The notes: a model not told the origin generated them from the letters alone. A DNA stretch of 58,353 nucleotides from CAKAHY01 sp963522175 (GCA_963522175.1 CAUQXC010000011.1:1-58353); one strand, 5' to 3'. Shown: positions 15,852-24,895, counted from the first letter of the stretch. Numbers and translations are program-made.

Positions 15852-16289
15852 TTATAAACAGCCTTTTTGCAATATCACACAAGCGTAGAAAGCTTTTTCG
15901 GTGGTAGATACAACGGCATAGGCTTTTTTTGCTTCTTCATAAAAAGCGAATCTGTCTATGAAGCCCACCATATCCGAAGCTTTTTCATTATGCTTTGAAA
16001 CTATCTCCTTAAACTCGTCCCAAACCGGAGTTTCCAAGTCTTTATGCTGCTCTGCCTTATCCATAATAAGCACAGGTTTTTCGATAAACTCGTCAAGCGG
16101 CATAAGCTCTAATACAGCATCCAATATTTCGGTGGCTTTGTTCCCGTCACAGCGAATATTGATGTTTCCTTTGGATACCGATTTTGCCGGAAAGTTGGCA
16201 TCTCCTATCACTATACGGTCTCCGTGTCCCATTTCATGCAACACCTTCAAAAGCTCGGGAGAAATACAATCGGGAATATGTCTTAGCAT
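15852..16289 (-). CDS. FucU/RbsD-family sugar mutarotase
   Basis: A 145-residue member of the RbsD/FucU family, closer to FucU (L-fucose mutarotase) by the N-terminal SPELLKVLHEMGHGD, the GDANFPAKS block and the C-terminal DRFAFYEEAKKAYAVVSTTE. Such proteins interconvert alpha and beta anomers, forming decamers in the cytosol. It overlaps the mtnA stop by 7 nt and precedes the DhaK-like gene by 14 bp. In this operon it may supply the anomer that MtnK phosphorylates at C1, since MtnK is expected to be anomer-specific (inference). Confidence 0.9.
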   Translation of the reverse strand: MLRHIPDCISPELLKVLHEMGHGDRIVIGDANFPAKSVSKGNINIRCDGNKATEILDAVLELMPLDEFIEKPVLIMDKAEQHKDLETPVWDEFKEIVSKHNEKASDMVGFIDRFAFYEEAKKAYAVVSTTEKAFYACVILQKGCL

Positions 16290-17392
16290 GATTTCCCTCC
16301 TATACCAAGCTCCTTAAAGGCTTTGTCATAAGGTGCCTTGCATAAGCCCTTTTCCGTAATTATTCCGGTAATAAGCTCGTGGTCCGTCACGTCAAATGCC
16401 GGATTGTATACATCTACTCCCACGGGAGCCATTCTCTCCTTATACCACATCTGCGTTATCTCTTCCTCGTCTCTTTGCTCTATAGGTATGTCCTTACCTG
16501 TAAGAGTTTCCATATCTATGGTTGAGCTCGGTGCACATACGTAAAACGGAATATTATAGTGCTTTGCCAATATAGCCACTCCCGATGTGCCTATCTTATT
16601 CGCCGCATCTCCGTTTGCCGCAACCCTGTCACAGCCTACAAAGATAAGGTCTATTTTTCCGGATTTCATAAGTATCGATGCCATATTGTCGCACTGTAAG
16701 GTGGTCTTTATTCCCGCATTGTGAAGCTCGAACGAGGTAAGTCTCGCTCCTTGGAGTAAGGGTCTTGTCTCGTCACAATACACATGCATATCATCACCCT
16801 TAAAGCCGTGCTCAAGAGCTATATACATAGGTGCGGTGGCTGTTCCGTACTTGGCTGTCGCCAATGTTCCGGCGTTACAGTGAGTGAGAATACCGACTTC
16901 TTTACCCTCTTTTTTAAGCTCCTTGATAAGCTTAAAGCCTATCTCACCTATACCGCGGCTTATCTCTATATCCTCCGTCCTTATAAGCTCCGCTTCGTCG
17001 AGTAGTGTAGCCTTTATCTCTTCCACGCTTTTGTCCTTATTCTTAAGTACTGTCGCATCCATACGATTTAATGCCCAGAAAAGATTGACAGCCGTAGGTC
17101 TTGAGGTAGCCAAGTATTCCTTTACCTCTTTAAATTCTTTGTAAAACTCTTCGTAGCTGTCAGCTTTTATTCTTCCCGCAACTACCGCAAGTCCGCAGGC
17201 GGCGGCAACACCTATAGCCGGAGCCCCCCTGACTCTGAGCTTCTTTATAGCTTCCCAAATCTCTTCTTTCGTATTTAATACTATCCTCTTTAATTCAACC
17301 GGAATCAAGGTCTGATCTATTATATCAACCCCCGTTCTGTCATCCGTAAATCTTACTGTAAGCAGCTTATCAAAAAATTCTTCTGTTTTCAT
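16283..17392 (-). CDS. mtnA: S-methyl-5-thioribose-1-phosphate isomerase family (MtnA)
   Basis: A 369-residue aldose-ketose isomerase of the MtnA/eIF2B-related family, converting a 5-substituted ribose 1-phosphate to the ribulose 1-phosphate. The catalytic Cys172 is in THCNAGTLAT and the catalytic Asp255 in GCDRVAANGD. RVRGAPAIGVAAA is the family's N-terminal phosphate loop. The ATG at 17392 was chosen; the longer frame begins at a GTG inside mtnK. It starts 5 nt after the mtnK stop and overlaps the next gene, so translation is coupled. In the usual salvage pathway MtnB follows; that gene is absent here, which leaves 5-deoxyribose or 5-methylthioribose shunt chemistry open. Confidence 0.93.
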   Translation of the reverse strand: MKTEEFFDKLLTVRFTDDRTGVDIIDQTLIPVELKRIVLNTKEEIWEAIKKLRVRGAPAIGVAAACGLAVVAGRIKADSYEEFYKEFKEVKEYLATSRPTAVNLFWALNRMDATVLKNKDKSVEEIKATLLDEAELIRTEDIEISRGIGEIGFKLIKELKKEGKEVGILTHCNAGTLATAKYGTATAPMYIALEHGFKGDDMHVYCDETRPLLQGARLTSFELHNAGIKTTLQCDNMASILMKSGKIDLIFVGCDRVAANGDAANKIGTSGVAILAKHYNIPFYVCAPSSTIDMETLTGKDIPIEQRDEEEITQMWYKERMAPVGVDVYNPAFDVTDHELITGIITEKGLCKAPYDKAFKELGIGGKSC

Positions 17393-17397
17393 GCGTC

Positions 17398-18660
17398 CTA
17401 TGCCCTCCACTTCTTAGCATTTTCGGTAGCTCTTATGACTGCTTCCATAAATTCTTTTCCCGTTCTGAAGTCTTTTTTATTGAGTATATAGTCCTTTCCC
17501 GCAAGTATATTGATTCTCTCGGCAAGCATACGCTTATTCTCATCTTTTATTGTGGTAACGTCGGCAACATTTGCCATTCCCACGGTTCTTCTGTGAAGCT
17601 CGGTTCCGGCATAGCCCGCGGTGTCGTCAAGTACCCTGTCCAGATAATACTCCTTAAAGCCCTCCACCTTTGCCATAGGCTCGGTCACGGCTTCATCATA
17701 TTTAGCGTTAAACTTTTCTATAAAATTATCAACTATGTCTCTTATCGTTTCCAAGGTCCACTTGCAGAACTCATCTTTTTCGTATGCAAGACCGTTCACA
17801 TAAGCAAAAATCATATTGGCTATTATGTTTCCTATGTCATAACCCATAGGAGCGAAGGTACCGAACTCGCAGTCAAATACCTTTATTCCGTCTTCTCTTA
17901 TAAATATTGAGCCGGTATGCAAATCACCGTGAAGTAAAGCCTGCGCATTTGTCATAAAGTTGAATTTTAATTTTGATACAGCCAAATGCAAAATTTTATC
18001 CGAATATAACTCCTTCTTTACAAATTCTCTGTTAGGTTCAAAAATATTGTTCCTCTCAGCCCCCAAATACGGCTCCATAAGTACCAGTTTTTCCGTAATA
18101 TCATCCAAATCCGGAGTTATAAAGCGTCTTGTAAGCTCCTTCTTTTCCTTATGATCCATCACCACATCGCTTGATAAAAGCAGTGTATTCACCATAAACT
18201 CGGCAATTCTTTCGGCAAATCCGGGATATATTATATGCTTTAACATAGCATCTCTCATCACTTCAAAATTACTGCAATCTTCCATACCGCTGGCACTCAT
18301 GACTGTGTCGTAGAAATATATATGCGGAACCATTCCCGGCGCAAGCTTTTCTTCTATCTGAAGTATTTCCGACTCCTGTCTGTTTCTGTCCAAGGTAGCC
18401 GTCATATCTTCCGATATTCTGAGCGTGTCTCCCGCCTGCTTTATGTAAAGACTGTGCCCCTTATCGTCGATAACTCTACATACATGATTAAGGTTTCCGT
18501 GAGATGCCGGAATTTTCGCCTTCATAGTAGCCTCATCCCAATCTATCTTACCTTCTCCTTTTCCCTTTGTCTTAAGAAGAGTATATTCTATAACAAGCCT
18601 TTGCGTTTCCTCCGGATCATCCTCGTTTATCATGAGAAAATATTTTGAAAAATCCGTCAT
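17398..18660 (-). CDS. mtnK: S-methyl-5-thioribose kinase family (MtnK)
   Basis: A 420-residue protein-kinase-like small-molecule kinase that phosphorylates methylthioribose (or a close analogue such as 5-deoxyribose) at C1. The catalytic loop HGDLHTGSIF gives Asp246, and VFDCEFGTFAPMGYDIGN is the MtnK-type metal-binding segment that replaces DFG. The early PASHGNLNHVCRV block is the N-lobe glycine-rich loop. The length is normal. GGGGGGA lies ahead of the ATG, and the gene starts 11 bp after the permease stop. Placed directly after a three-gene ABC importer, it most likely acts on an imported free sugar rather than on intracellular methylthioadenosine breakdown. Confidence 0.93.
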   Translation of the reverse strand: MTDFSKYFLMINEDDPEETQRLVIEYTLLKTKGKGEGKIDWDEATMKAKIPASHGNLNHVCRVIDDKGHSLYIKQAGDTLRISEDMTATLDRNRQESEILQIEEKLAPGMVPHIYFYDTVMSASGMEDCSNFEVMRDAMLKHIIYPGFAERIAEFMVNTLLLSSDVVMDHKEKKELTRRFITPDLDDITEKLVLMEPYLGAERNNIFEPNREFVKKELYSDKILHLAVSKLKFNFMTNAQALLHGDLHTGSIFIREDGIKVFDCEFGTFAPMGYDIGNIIANMIFAYVNGLAYEKDEFCKWTLETIRDIVDNFIEKFNAKYDEAVTEPMAKVEGFKEYYLDRVLDDTAGYAGTELHRRTVGMANVADVTTIKDENKRMLAERINILAGKDYILNKKDFRTGKEFMEAVIRATENAKKWRA

Positions 18661-18671
18661 TTCAATCCCCC

Positions 18672-19661
18672 CTAGTCCTCTTTCTTAGAAATATATGCCG
18701 CTATAAGCGCGAGAGCCAAAACCGCTCCTTTAACCGCCGGTAATACATAGAAAGGAACAGCACATATAGTAAGTCCGTTCTCCAGTGTCGAAACCAGTAT
18801 GGATCCTATCATGGTTCCGAGAGCATTAGGCTTTTCAGCCCCTCCTACCGTGCGTCCAACAAAGACAGCCGCCAACGAAGGCATAAGATAGTCGTCACAG
18901 CACATAACCTGTGCCGAGCTTCCTCTTGAAGCAACCAAAATACCGGCTATGGCAATAAATACCGCGGTAATCATTCCCGCCATATATCTGTATTTTTTAA
19001 TATTTATTCCCGAAAGCTTTGCCGCCTGTCTGTTTCCGCCCATAGCGTACAGATAACGACCGTGCTTTGTATAATTAAGGAAAATATGTGCCGCTATAAC
19101 ACACATAAACATTATTATGATTATCCAAGGTGCTCTTCCTATAGCTGAAAACGAGTCCGAAAGCGCCGTTCTTGCAGGTGGTGCACCCCATGAGGTTCTC
19201 ATACCCGTAGAAACCGCACCGCCTCCTATATACCACTGACCTATACCCTGATGAACAAACATAAGCGCACAGGTGGCAAGCATATCCGGTATTTTACATA
19301 CCAAAATAAGGAACATGGTAAGTTGGTACAAAACCAAGGTGACTCCTATACATATAAGTATAGACATTACCAAAGAACAGCCGAACCAAAGATACGCCGA
19401 TACGAATACGTATGCCGAACAGCTCGCAAGAGTTGCCGCCGACATATCGAAACCGTCGGGTGCCATGGTTATGGTTGCCGCTATTCCGAAAACCGTGGTT
19501 ATAGCCATGGCTCTTAAAATATTGACCATATTATTTCCCGACATAAAGGCACTTCCCTTTATAGCGGTAAATATAACAAAGCAGAGTATCAGGGCAAGAA
19601 CCGCCGCCCAGCTTACCAGAAATTTGCCTATATTAAGGTTTCCCTTTACTTTTGTATTCAC
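18672..19661 (-). CDS. Ribose-type ABC transporter permease
   Basis: A 329-residue BPD_transp_2 (RbsC-like, CUT2) permease with about eight to ten helices and the GPNGFDMS-like site reading PDGFDMSAAT. The conserved GRYLYAMGGNRQAAKLSGIN loop contacts the ATPase. It starts with GTG, with AGGGGG 8 nt upstream and no better ATG. It lies between the ATPase and mtnK genes. Only one permease gene is present, consistent with a homodimer. Confidence 0.92.
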   Translation of the reverse strand: MNTKVKGNLNIGKFLVSWAAVLALILCFVIFTAIKGSAFMSGNNMVNILRAMAITTVFGIAATITMAPDGFDMSAATLASCSAYVFVSAYLWFGCSLVMSILICIGVTLVLYQLTMFLILVCKIPDMLATCALMFVHQGIGQWYIGGGAVSTGMRTSWGAPPARTALSDSFSAIGRAPWIIIIMFMCVIAAHIFLNYTKHGRYLYAMGGNRQAAKLSGINIKKYRYMAGMITAVFIAIAGILVASRGSSAQVMCCDDYLMPSLAAVFVGRTVGGAEKPNALGTMIGSILVSTLENGLTICAVPFYVLPAVKGAVLALALIAAYISKKED

Positions 19662-19686
19662 TGATTATACCCCCTGAAAAATACTT

Positions 19687-21198
19687 TTATTCATTACCGC
19701 CTACCGAAAGATGCATTATCTTGTCATCTCTTGCCTCACTTGTTGCAAGCTCTCCGACAATTTTTCCGCTGTACATAACATACATTCTGTCTGTCAAGGA
19801 CAACAGCTCCGCATTTTCACAGGAAGCGTAAATAACACCTTTTCCGTTTTTAGCTATCTCGTTTATCAAGCGGAAAATATCCTGCTTCGCACCCACATCA
19901 ACTCCTTTTGTGGGCTCATCAAATATATATATATCACTGTCGGCACCCAGCCATTTTCCTACAACCACCTTTTGTTGGTTTCCTCCCGAAAGCAACCTTA
20001 CCTCCTGTTTAATGCTCGGAGTCTTGATTCCCAAATCTTCAACAAATTTCTCGGCATTCCTTTTCACCTTTTTATTGTCTATAAAAGAAAATGTACAGAA
20101 ATCTCCGAGGTTTGCTGCCGAAAGATTGAAAGATACGCTCTCATCGACGAGAACACCTTCCTTTCTTCTTTCTTCCGGTACAAAAGCGATTTTATTTTTT
20201 ACCGCATCCGCCGGGCTTTTTATTTTCAGCTCTTTACCGTTTAAATATACCTTGCCGGATGTCTTTTGATAGGCGCCGAATATAAGCTTACAAAGCTCGG
20301 ACTTACCTGCACCCACAAGCCCGCCTATACCGACAATCTCACCTTTTTTAACCGTAATGGAAACATCCTCGACTTTTCCGTCCGCTCCGGATAAATGCTC
20401 AACCTTTAAAAGCTCTTCTCCTATCTCACAAATCTCTTTAGGGAAGCTTTCTTCAAATGACCTTCCGAGCATTTTTTCAACTATTTCCTTTGTCGTCGTT
20501 TCCTTTGTTACCGGACTGTTATCCACTATTTTGCCGTTTCTCATAACGGTATAGCTTTCACAGATTTCAAGTATTTCATCAAGTCTGTGGGAAATGAAAA
20601 GTATAGCTATATTTTCTTTTTCCCTAAGCCTGTTAACCGTATTAAAAAGCTCCCTCGTTTCGGAGGTACTGAGCGGTGCTGTAGGCTCATCCAAAATCAG
20701 GAAATTACAATTCATCCTCACCGCACATGCTATTAGTACCATTTGCTTTTGTGCCAAGGAGAGATCCTGCACCAAGGTACGAACATTAATATCTTTGACA
20801 TGAAGCCTGTCAAGCGCCTTTTTTGCTTCTTCCCTTGTATGCTTCCAGTTCATAGCAAAACCGCCTGTCATAACCATTTCGTTAAGCATTATGTTTTCGG
20901 CTACGGAAAGTGTAGGAACCAAAGATGTGTCAACCTCCTGATAAACTATCTGTATTCCGAGTTTTTTGGCATCCACCGGAGTTCTGAGTTCAACCGTTTT
21001 ACCGTCAAGCATTACTTCGCCGGTATAGGTAGGGTTCGCTCCCGCAAATACTTTCATAAGAGTAGACTTTCCTGCACCGTTGGCTCCCACCACCGCCCTT
21101 ATTTCTCCGGTCGAAACCTCAAAATCAATATCTTCGAGGGCTTTAACTCCCGGAAACTCAATAGACACCTTTTTTGTACTCAATTTTATTTTTTCCAT
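19687..21198 (-). CDS. Ribose-type ABC transporter ATPase, two domains
   Basis: A 503-residue fused ATPase of the RbsA/XylG/MglA type. Domain 1 has Walker A GANGAGKST, the degenerate signature LSLAQKQ and Walker B LILDEPTAPLS. Domain 2 has the weakened Walker A GLVGAGKSE, signature LSGGNQQK and Walker B IFDEPTKGVDVG. Both are usual for the family, in which one site is less active. The ATG at 21198 has GAGAGGAG 5 nt upstream; the longer frame is unsupported. A hairpin separates it from the upstream binding protein gene. Confidence 0.94.
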   Translation of the reverse strand: MEKIKLSTKKVSIEFPGVKALEDIDFEVSTGEIRAVVGANGAGKSTLMKVFAGANPTYTGEVMLDGKTVELRTPVDAKKLGIQIVYQEVDTSLVPTLSVAENIMLNEMVMTGGFAMNWKHTREEAKKALDRLHVKDINVRTLVQDLSLAQKQMVLIACAVRMNCNFLILDEPTAPLSTSETRELFNTVNRLREKENIAILFISHRLDEILEICESYTVMRNGKIVDNSPVTKETTTKEIVEKMLGRSFEESFPKEICEIGEELLKVEHLSGADGKVEDVSITVKKGEIVGIGGLVGAGKSELCKLIFGAYQKTSGKVYLNGKELKIKSPADAVKNKIAFVPEERRKEGVLVDESVSFNLSAANLGDFCTFSFIDNKKVKRNAEKFVEDLGIKTPSIKQEVRLLSGGNQQKVVVGKWLGADSDIYIFDEPTKGVDVGAKQDIFRLINEIAKNGKGVIYASCENAELLSLTDRMYVMYSGKIVGELATSEARDDKIMHLSVGGNE

Positions 21199-21227
21199 GA
21201 ATCTCCTCTCTTTAGCACCGGTATGAA

Positions 21228-21252
21228 GAAAGCACATTCTTCATGTGCTTTC
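21228..21252 (-). promoter_or_regulatory. Intercistronic hairpin between binding protein and ATPase genes
   Basis: GAAAGCACAT (21228-21237) and ATGTGCTTTC (21243-21252) form a perfect 10-bp stem with a 5-nt loop in the 73-bp gap after the binding protein stop codon. A short TTCTTC follows on the minus strand, so partial termination is plausible. Confidence 0.7.
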
Positions 21253-21271
21253 CCCCTTAAAACTTCAAATT

Positions 21272-22483
21272 TTATTTATGAATGAGATCTCTAGGCATCC
21301 ATTCAGCTTCCGAAACATATCCGAGATTTCCGTAAGTTTCTCCCGCTATATTTCCCAAATTTTCTACAGTTGAATCCTGTTTCAATGAATCCGCAGGAAT
21401 AGCCGTACCCGGAACCTCAACAACATCTACACCCATTTTCTGTGTAGCCGGGTCGTAAATCTTGTCATACTCTCCCGCCATCTCAAGCATAAGCAAACGC
21501 ATAGCTATCTCACCGTTAAGTGTCCAGTCCGTTGTACCTGCCGCTGTCCAAATCTCAGGCTTCGTTTGCATATTTGTAATATCTACAGGGTCTATATCTA
21601 CAGAAGCCATAGGAAGCGCTTCACCTTTTTTACCGTTAAAGTTGTCATTTTCCATAATAGCGTTGTATACACCCTGACCGTATAAATCATAGTATGCTAT
21701 AATTCCGTCAACATCTTCTCTCTTAAGGCTTTGCAGATAAGCTGCCGTAACCGTATTTGCGGAATCAACCGAATCCTGAAGCGGCTGAACTTCGCCTACA
21801 GTCTTAATCTTGCCGGCTTTTTCGTATTCCTGCCATCCTTCTTCTCTTCTGTCAAACGGACTGTTGTAGTTAGGTCCTCTCCAAACCTTTACAAGTCTTA
21901 CGCCTTCTCCGTGTTCTTCAACCATTTTGTCGAGTAAAACGGTAACAAGGGACTTATCCTGCTGGAACATCTGCGTTACACCCTCAAGTTTTTTATACTC
22001 ACCATCTGCATAGAACTGGGTATCAAAAGTAACGATTTTCAGGTTCGGATACTGCTCCAATATCTCTTTAAGGAATACATAAGAACCGTCCTGGTTGCCG
22101 TGACTTACCAAAAGCCCGTCATATCCCGCAGATGCACAGGTACGTATAGTATCCTGCCACTTGTTGAAGTCTCCGTCACAGAAGAAAAAGTCAAACTGAA
22201 CATCTAGTGCATCACATAACTTTTTACAGGAATCTTTCCACATCTGGAAAATTGTAGCAGACGGCATAATCATGATATATGCAACTTTTTTGCCTGCCAC
22301 AGGATTACTTCCTGCAAGTTTCTCGGCGCTTGTTCCCTGAGTACTTCCCGCATCCGTAGTAACACCGGCGTTTTCCGATGCTCCTGTAGATGAATTTCCA
22401 CCTCCACCGCTACAAGCCGACAAAGACGAAACAAGCATTGCTGTTACAAGAAAGGTACTGATAATTTTTTTTAATCCTTTCAT
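21272..22483 (-). CDS. Ribose-type ABC transporter binding lipoprotein
   Basis: A 403-residue periplasmic-binding-protein-like lipoprotein. The signal peptide ends in LSAC with lipidated Cys24, followed by a Gly/Ser/Thr linker to about residue 55. The RbsB-like two-lobed fold has KVAYIMIMP near the first strand and DGIIAYYDLYGQG in the second lobe. It captures the substrate for the ABC importer and MtnK pathway. It is longer than RbsB (about 300 residues), with an extended C-terminus. It is the first gene of the operon, 70 bp behind a promoter with an overlapping operator. Confidence 0.92.
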   Translation of the reverse strand: MKGLKKIISTFLVTAMLVSSLSACSGGGGNSSTGASENAGVTTDAGSTQGTSAEKLAGSNPVAGKKVAYIMIMPSATIFQMWKDSCKKLCDALDVQFDFFFCDGDFNKWQDTIRTCASAGYDGLLVSHGNQDGSYVFLKEILEQYPNLKIVTFDTQFYADGEYKKLEGVTQMFQQDKSLVTVLLDKMVEEHGEGVRLVKVWRGPNYNSPFDRREEGWQEYEKAGKIKTVGEVQPLQDSVDSANTVTAAYLQSLKREDVDGIIAYYDLYGQGVYNAIMENDNFNGKKGEALPMASVDIDPVDITNMQTKPEIWTAAGTTDWTLNGEIAMRLLMLEMAGEYDKIYDPATQKMGVDVVEVPGTAIPADSLKQDSTVENLGNIAGETYGNLGYVSEAEWMPRDLIHK

Positions 22484-22541
22484 AATGTTACTCCCCCTTC
22501 ATTCTAAAGATTGGTTTTTTGTTTACTATTATTTATTTAAT

Positions 22542-22568
22542 AGTTTAGTTGAATAATATAACTAAACT
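22542..22568. promoter_or_regulatory. Operator for the second LacI-family regulator
   Basis: Perfect 9-bp arms AGTTTAGTT (22542-22550) and AACTAAACT (22560-22568) flank 9 nt that contain the -10 element. A related TTAACTAAAC half-site lies upstream of the neighbouring lacI gene (23826-23835). Binding here would block polymerase directly. Confidence 0.75.
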
Positions 22569-22581
22569 TTAATGTTGTCAA
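22553..22581 (-). promoter_or_regulatory. Promoter of the MtnK/MtnA/DhaKL operon
   Basis: Minus strand TTGACA (22576-22581), 17 bp, TATTAT (22553-22558). The leader to the binding protein gene is about 60 nt. Confidence 0.85.
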
Positions 22582-22710
22582 GTTCTTTTTGTGTATTTTA
22601 TTGTTTATTTTAGTATTTAATCTTATCCTATTAGCGATTTAGTCAAAAATTTATCATCTTTTTAGGAAGTTTCAAATTCATCTACTAAATAATCTTTAAT
22701 TTTTTCATTA

Positions 22711-22748
22711 AAAACACCACTGTAATTTTAGTATACAGTGGTGTTTTT
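22711..22748. terminator. Bidirectional terminator after the second lacI gene
   Basis: AAAACACCACTGTA (22711-22724) pairs with TACAGTGGTGTTTT (22734-22747), with U-tracts on both strands. It lies 45 bp past the lacI stop. Between it and the downstream promoter (22582-22710) the sequence is AT-rich with no gene. Confidence 0.85.
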
Positions 22749-22792
22749 CAATGAACCTATAAGCTCTTTTATTAATCCGAGAAAGGTAGAGC

Positions 22793-23803
22793 CTAAGCGT
22801 TTTTCTCAAGGATTTTAACGCTGTCTCTCACGACAAGTCTACCTGTAACTCTGGTTTTTATAGGCAATATTTTATTTTCATCTATCAGTTGCAGCAACTG
22901 GATTACAGTCTGTTTTCCCAAACCTTTTCTTTGTACATGAACGGTTGTAAGAGTCGGAGAGCTGACTGATGAATATGCTATATCATCAAATCCGATAATG
23001 GAAACATTTCCCGGTACCTTATATTTTTTCTCCTTAAGCGCCTTTATTACCCCCAGTGCAATAGTATCATTTTCGGCAAAGAAAACGGATCCGTCCGGAT
23101 TTTTCTTTTCCAAAATTTCAAGAAAATCATCATGAGAGCCTATTAAAGTAGGCGTAACCTTATAGTCATTTTCTTCGTCTATTTCCAAATTCAATTTTTT
23201 AAGCGTAAGCTCAAACGCCAATCTTCTTTCTCTGAAATTCTCGGTTTCCGATTTGCTTCCTATGTAGCCTATCCGCTTATGTCCCGCCTCCTTAAGATAG
23301 GATATTGCTATGTATACATTCTCATAGTTGTTTATACTTACGCTGTTACACACAACATTCGGAACCGCATTATCAACAACGACATAAGGTATAGCTATGC
23401 TTTTCAGACAGTCGTAGTCATTATCTATCATCTCCGTACCTATCAGTATAATTCCGCTGTACCTGTCATAATCTACTTCATTAAGCCCCGCCTGTAGGTC
23501 GTTCTTAATTATCATCATATTCATACCGCGATTTTTATTTCTGAGCTGCCCTTCTATGGAATCTATTATCATGGATATAAAGCCTTGATTTTCTTCTACA
23601 AAAAAACCGCTCTGTGTATACTTTATCAATAATACGTTTTTATCATTGTGTTTTTTTCTGTATACGGGATTGTAGTTATTTTCTTTTAATGCCTTTAATA
23701 CCCTTTCTCTGGTCTCTTCTCCTACACCCTTTTTTCCGTTAATAACTATGGATACGGTAGCCGGTGATACTCCTATCTTATCTGCCAATTCTCTGATTGT
23801 CAT
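22793..23803 (-). CDS. LacI-family regulator of the MtnK/DhaKL operon
   Basis: A 336-residue repressor with helix-turn-helix MTIRELADKIGVSPATVS at residues 1-18, hinge near residues 45-55 and a PBP-like effector domain. GGGAG precedes the ATG. It is transcribed in the same direction as the transporter operon but is separated from it by a terminator, so it is its own unit. Shared half-sites in its own leader and in the operon promoter support control of both. The effector is probably the imported sugar (inference). Confidence 0.92.
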   Translation of the reverse strand: MTIRELADKIGVSPATVSIVINGKKGVGEETRERVLKALKENNYNPVYRKKHNDKNVLLIKYTQSGFFVEENQGFISMIIDSIEGQLRNKNRGMNMMIIKNDLQAGLNEVDYDRYSGIILIGTEMIDNDYDCLKSIAIPYVVVDNAVPNVVCNSVSINNYENVYIAISYLKEAGHKRIGYIGSKSETENFRERRLAFELTLKKLNLEIDEENDYKVTPTLIGSHDDFLEILEKKNPDGSVFFAENDTIALGVIKALKEKKYKVPGNVSIIGFDDIAYSSVSSPTLTTVHVQRKGLGKQTVIQLLQLIDENKILPIKTRVTGRLVVRDSVKILEKNA

Positions 23804-23817
23804 ATATTCTCCCTGCT

Positions 23818-23835
23818 GTTTAAACTTAACTAAAC
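23818..23835. promoter_or_regulatory. Operator half-sites in the second lacI leader
   Basis: GTTTAAACTTAACTAAAC contains TTAACTAAAC, which matches the right arm of the operator at 22560-22568, plus a GTTTA half-site. It lies between the lacI promoter and start codon, which points to autoregulation. Confidence 0.6.
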
Positions 23836-23864
23836 ATTCTATTTATTTTACTAATTTTAGGTAA

Positions 23865-23893
23865 ACTATACCTTTTTAAATCTTATCTGTCAA
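23865..23893 (-). promoter_or_regulatory. Promoter of the second lacI gene
   Basis: Minus strand TTGACA (23888-23893), 17 bp, TATAGT (23865-23870). A weak 6-bp hairpin (23909-23939) upstream may end the ribokinase transcript. Confidence 0.8.
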
Positions 23894-23953
23894 GCTTACA
23901 CAAAACAAGGCTATTCCTATTGCTATATCCTTTATAGCCGGGTAAAAGATAAG

Positions 23954-24844
23954 TTAAAGTCTGTCTTCCACCTCGCTCCTTGTCGGAATTGAAGGCGCCG
24001 CCCCCGGTCTTGAAACCGCTATTCCCGCGGCAACACTAGCCTCAAGCATAGTTCTTTTCATATCTTTTCCTTCAGTTATTCCGCTTACAAAGTATCCCGT
24101 AAAAGTATCTCCCGCCGCCGTTGTATCAACAGCTTCGGTTTTAATCGCACTCTGCTCGACAAATATATTTCCGTCCGAATAACAGGCACCCTTCTCACCC
24201 ATGGTCAGCAAAATGCCGGCTCCTTTAAACTTTTTCGTCAAGCTCTCCATACATTTCTTGGCATCGAACGCCTTAAGCTCCGATAACTCGAGAGCTTCAA
24301 GCTCGTTTACCAAAAAACAATCCACATGAGATAGATTTATTTTTTTGATATCCTCATTCATAGGAGAAGGGTTGAGAACTATCTTCATACCTCTTTCATG
24401 AGCCTTTTCGACAATATAGGGCAGCTCCGAAATTTCGTTTTGAAGCACTATATAATCACCCTTTTCAAATTTCTGCAATATCTCATCTACATAATCTTTT
24501 GTTATTTTCCTGTTCGCTCCGCCAAAAAGTATTATACAGTTATCTCCTGACTTATCCCTTTGTATTATGGCATTGCCGGATCTTTCATCCTTACTTACCA
24601 AAATATTGCCTGTATCGACTCCCGCAGCTTTTAAAAGATCCACTAAAAATATTCCGTCTTCACCTACCATTCCGGCATGATAAACCTTTGCACCCGCTCT
24701 CGCTAATGCTACGGATTGATTTAAGCCCTTTCCGCCGCAAAACACATTAAGCCCCTTAGACGAAATAGTCTCCCCTTTTCTGACAAAATTTTCCACATCA
24801 TATACATAGTCAATATTCAGCGAACCGAAATTCAACACCTTCAT
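23954..24844 (-). CDS. rbsK: Ribokinase, PfkB family
   Basis: A 296-residue PfkB-family sugar kinase. GGKGLNQSVALARAGA (about residues 38-53) is the first PfkB signature and DTTAAGDTFTGYF the second, with the catalytic Asp in AAGDTF. These are ribokinase-like features; it probably makes ribose 5-phosphate or phosphorylates a related furanose. TAAGGAGG precedes the ATG. It lies just upstream of the lacI gene of the MtnK operon but has its own transcript limits. Its tie to that pathway is suggested only by position. Confidence 0.9.
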   Translation of the reverse strand: MKVLNFGSLNIDYVYDVENFVRKGETISSKGLNVFCGGKGLNQSVALARAGAKVYHAGMVGEDGIFLVDLLKAAGVDTGNILVSKDERSGNAIIQRDKSGDNCIILFGGANRKITKDYVDEILQKFEKGDYIVLQNEISELPYIVEKAHERGMKIVLNPSPMNEDIKKINLSHVDCFLVNELEALELSELKAFDAKKCMESLTKKFKGAGILLTMGEKGACYSDGNIFVEQSAIKTEAVDTTAAGDTFTGYFVSGITEGKDMKRTMLEASVAAGIAVSRPGAAPSIPTRSEVEDRL

Positions 24845-24895
24845 ACCCTATCCTCCTTAGTTTTCAAATTTTAAGTATATTGTTTTATATAACAA

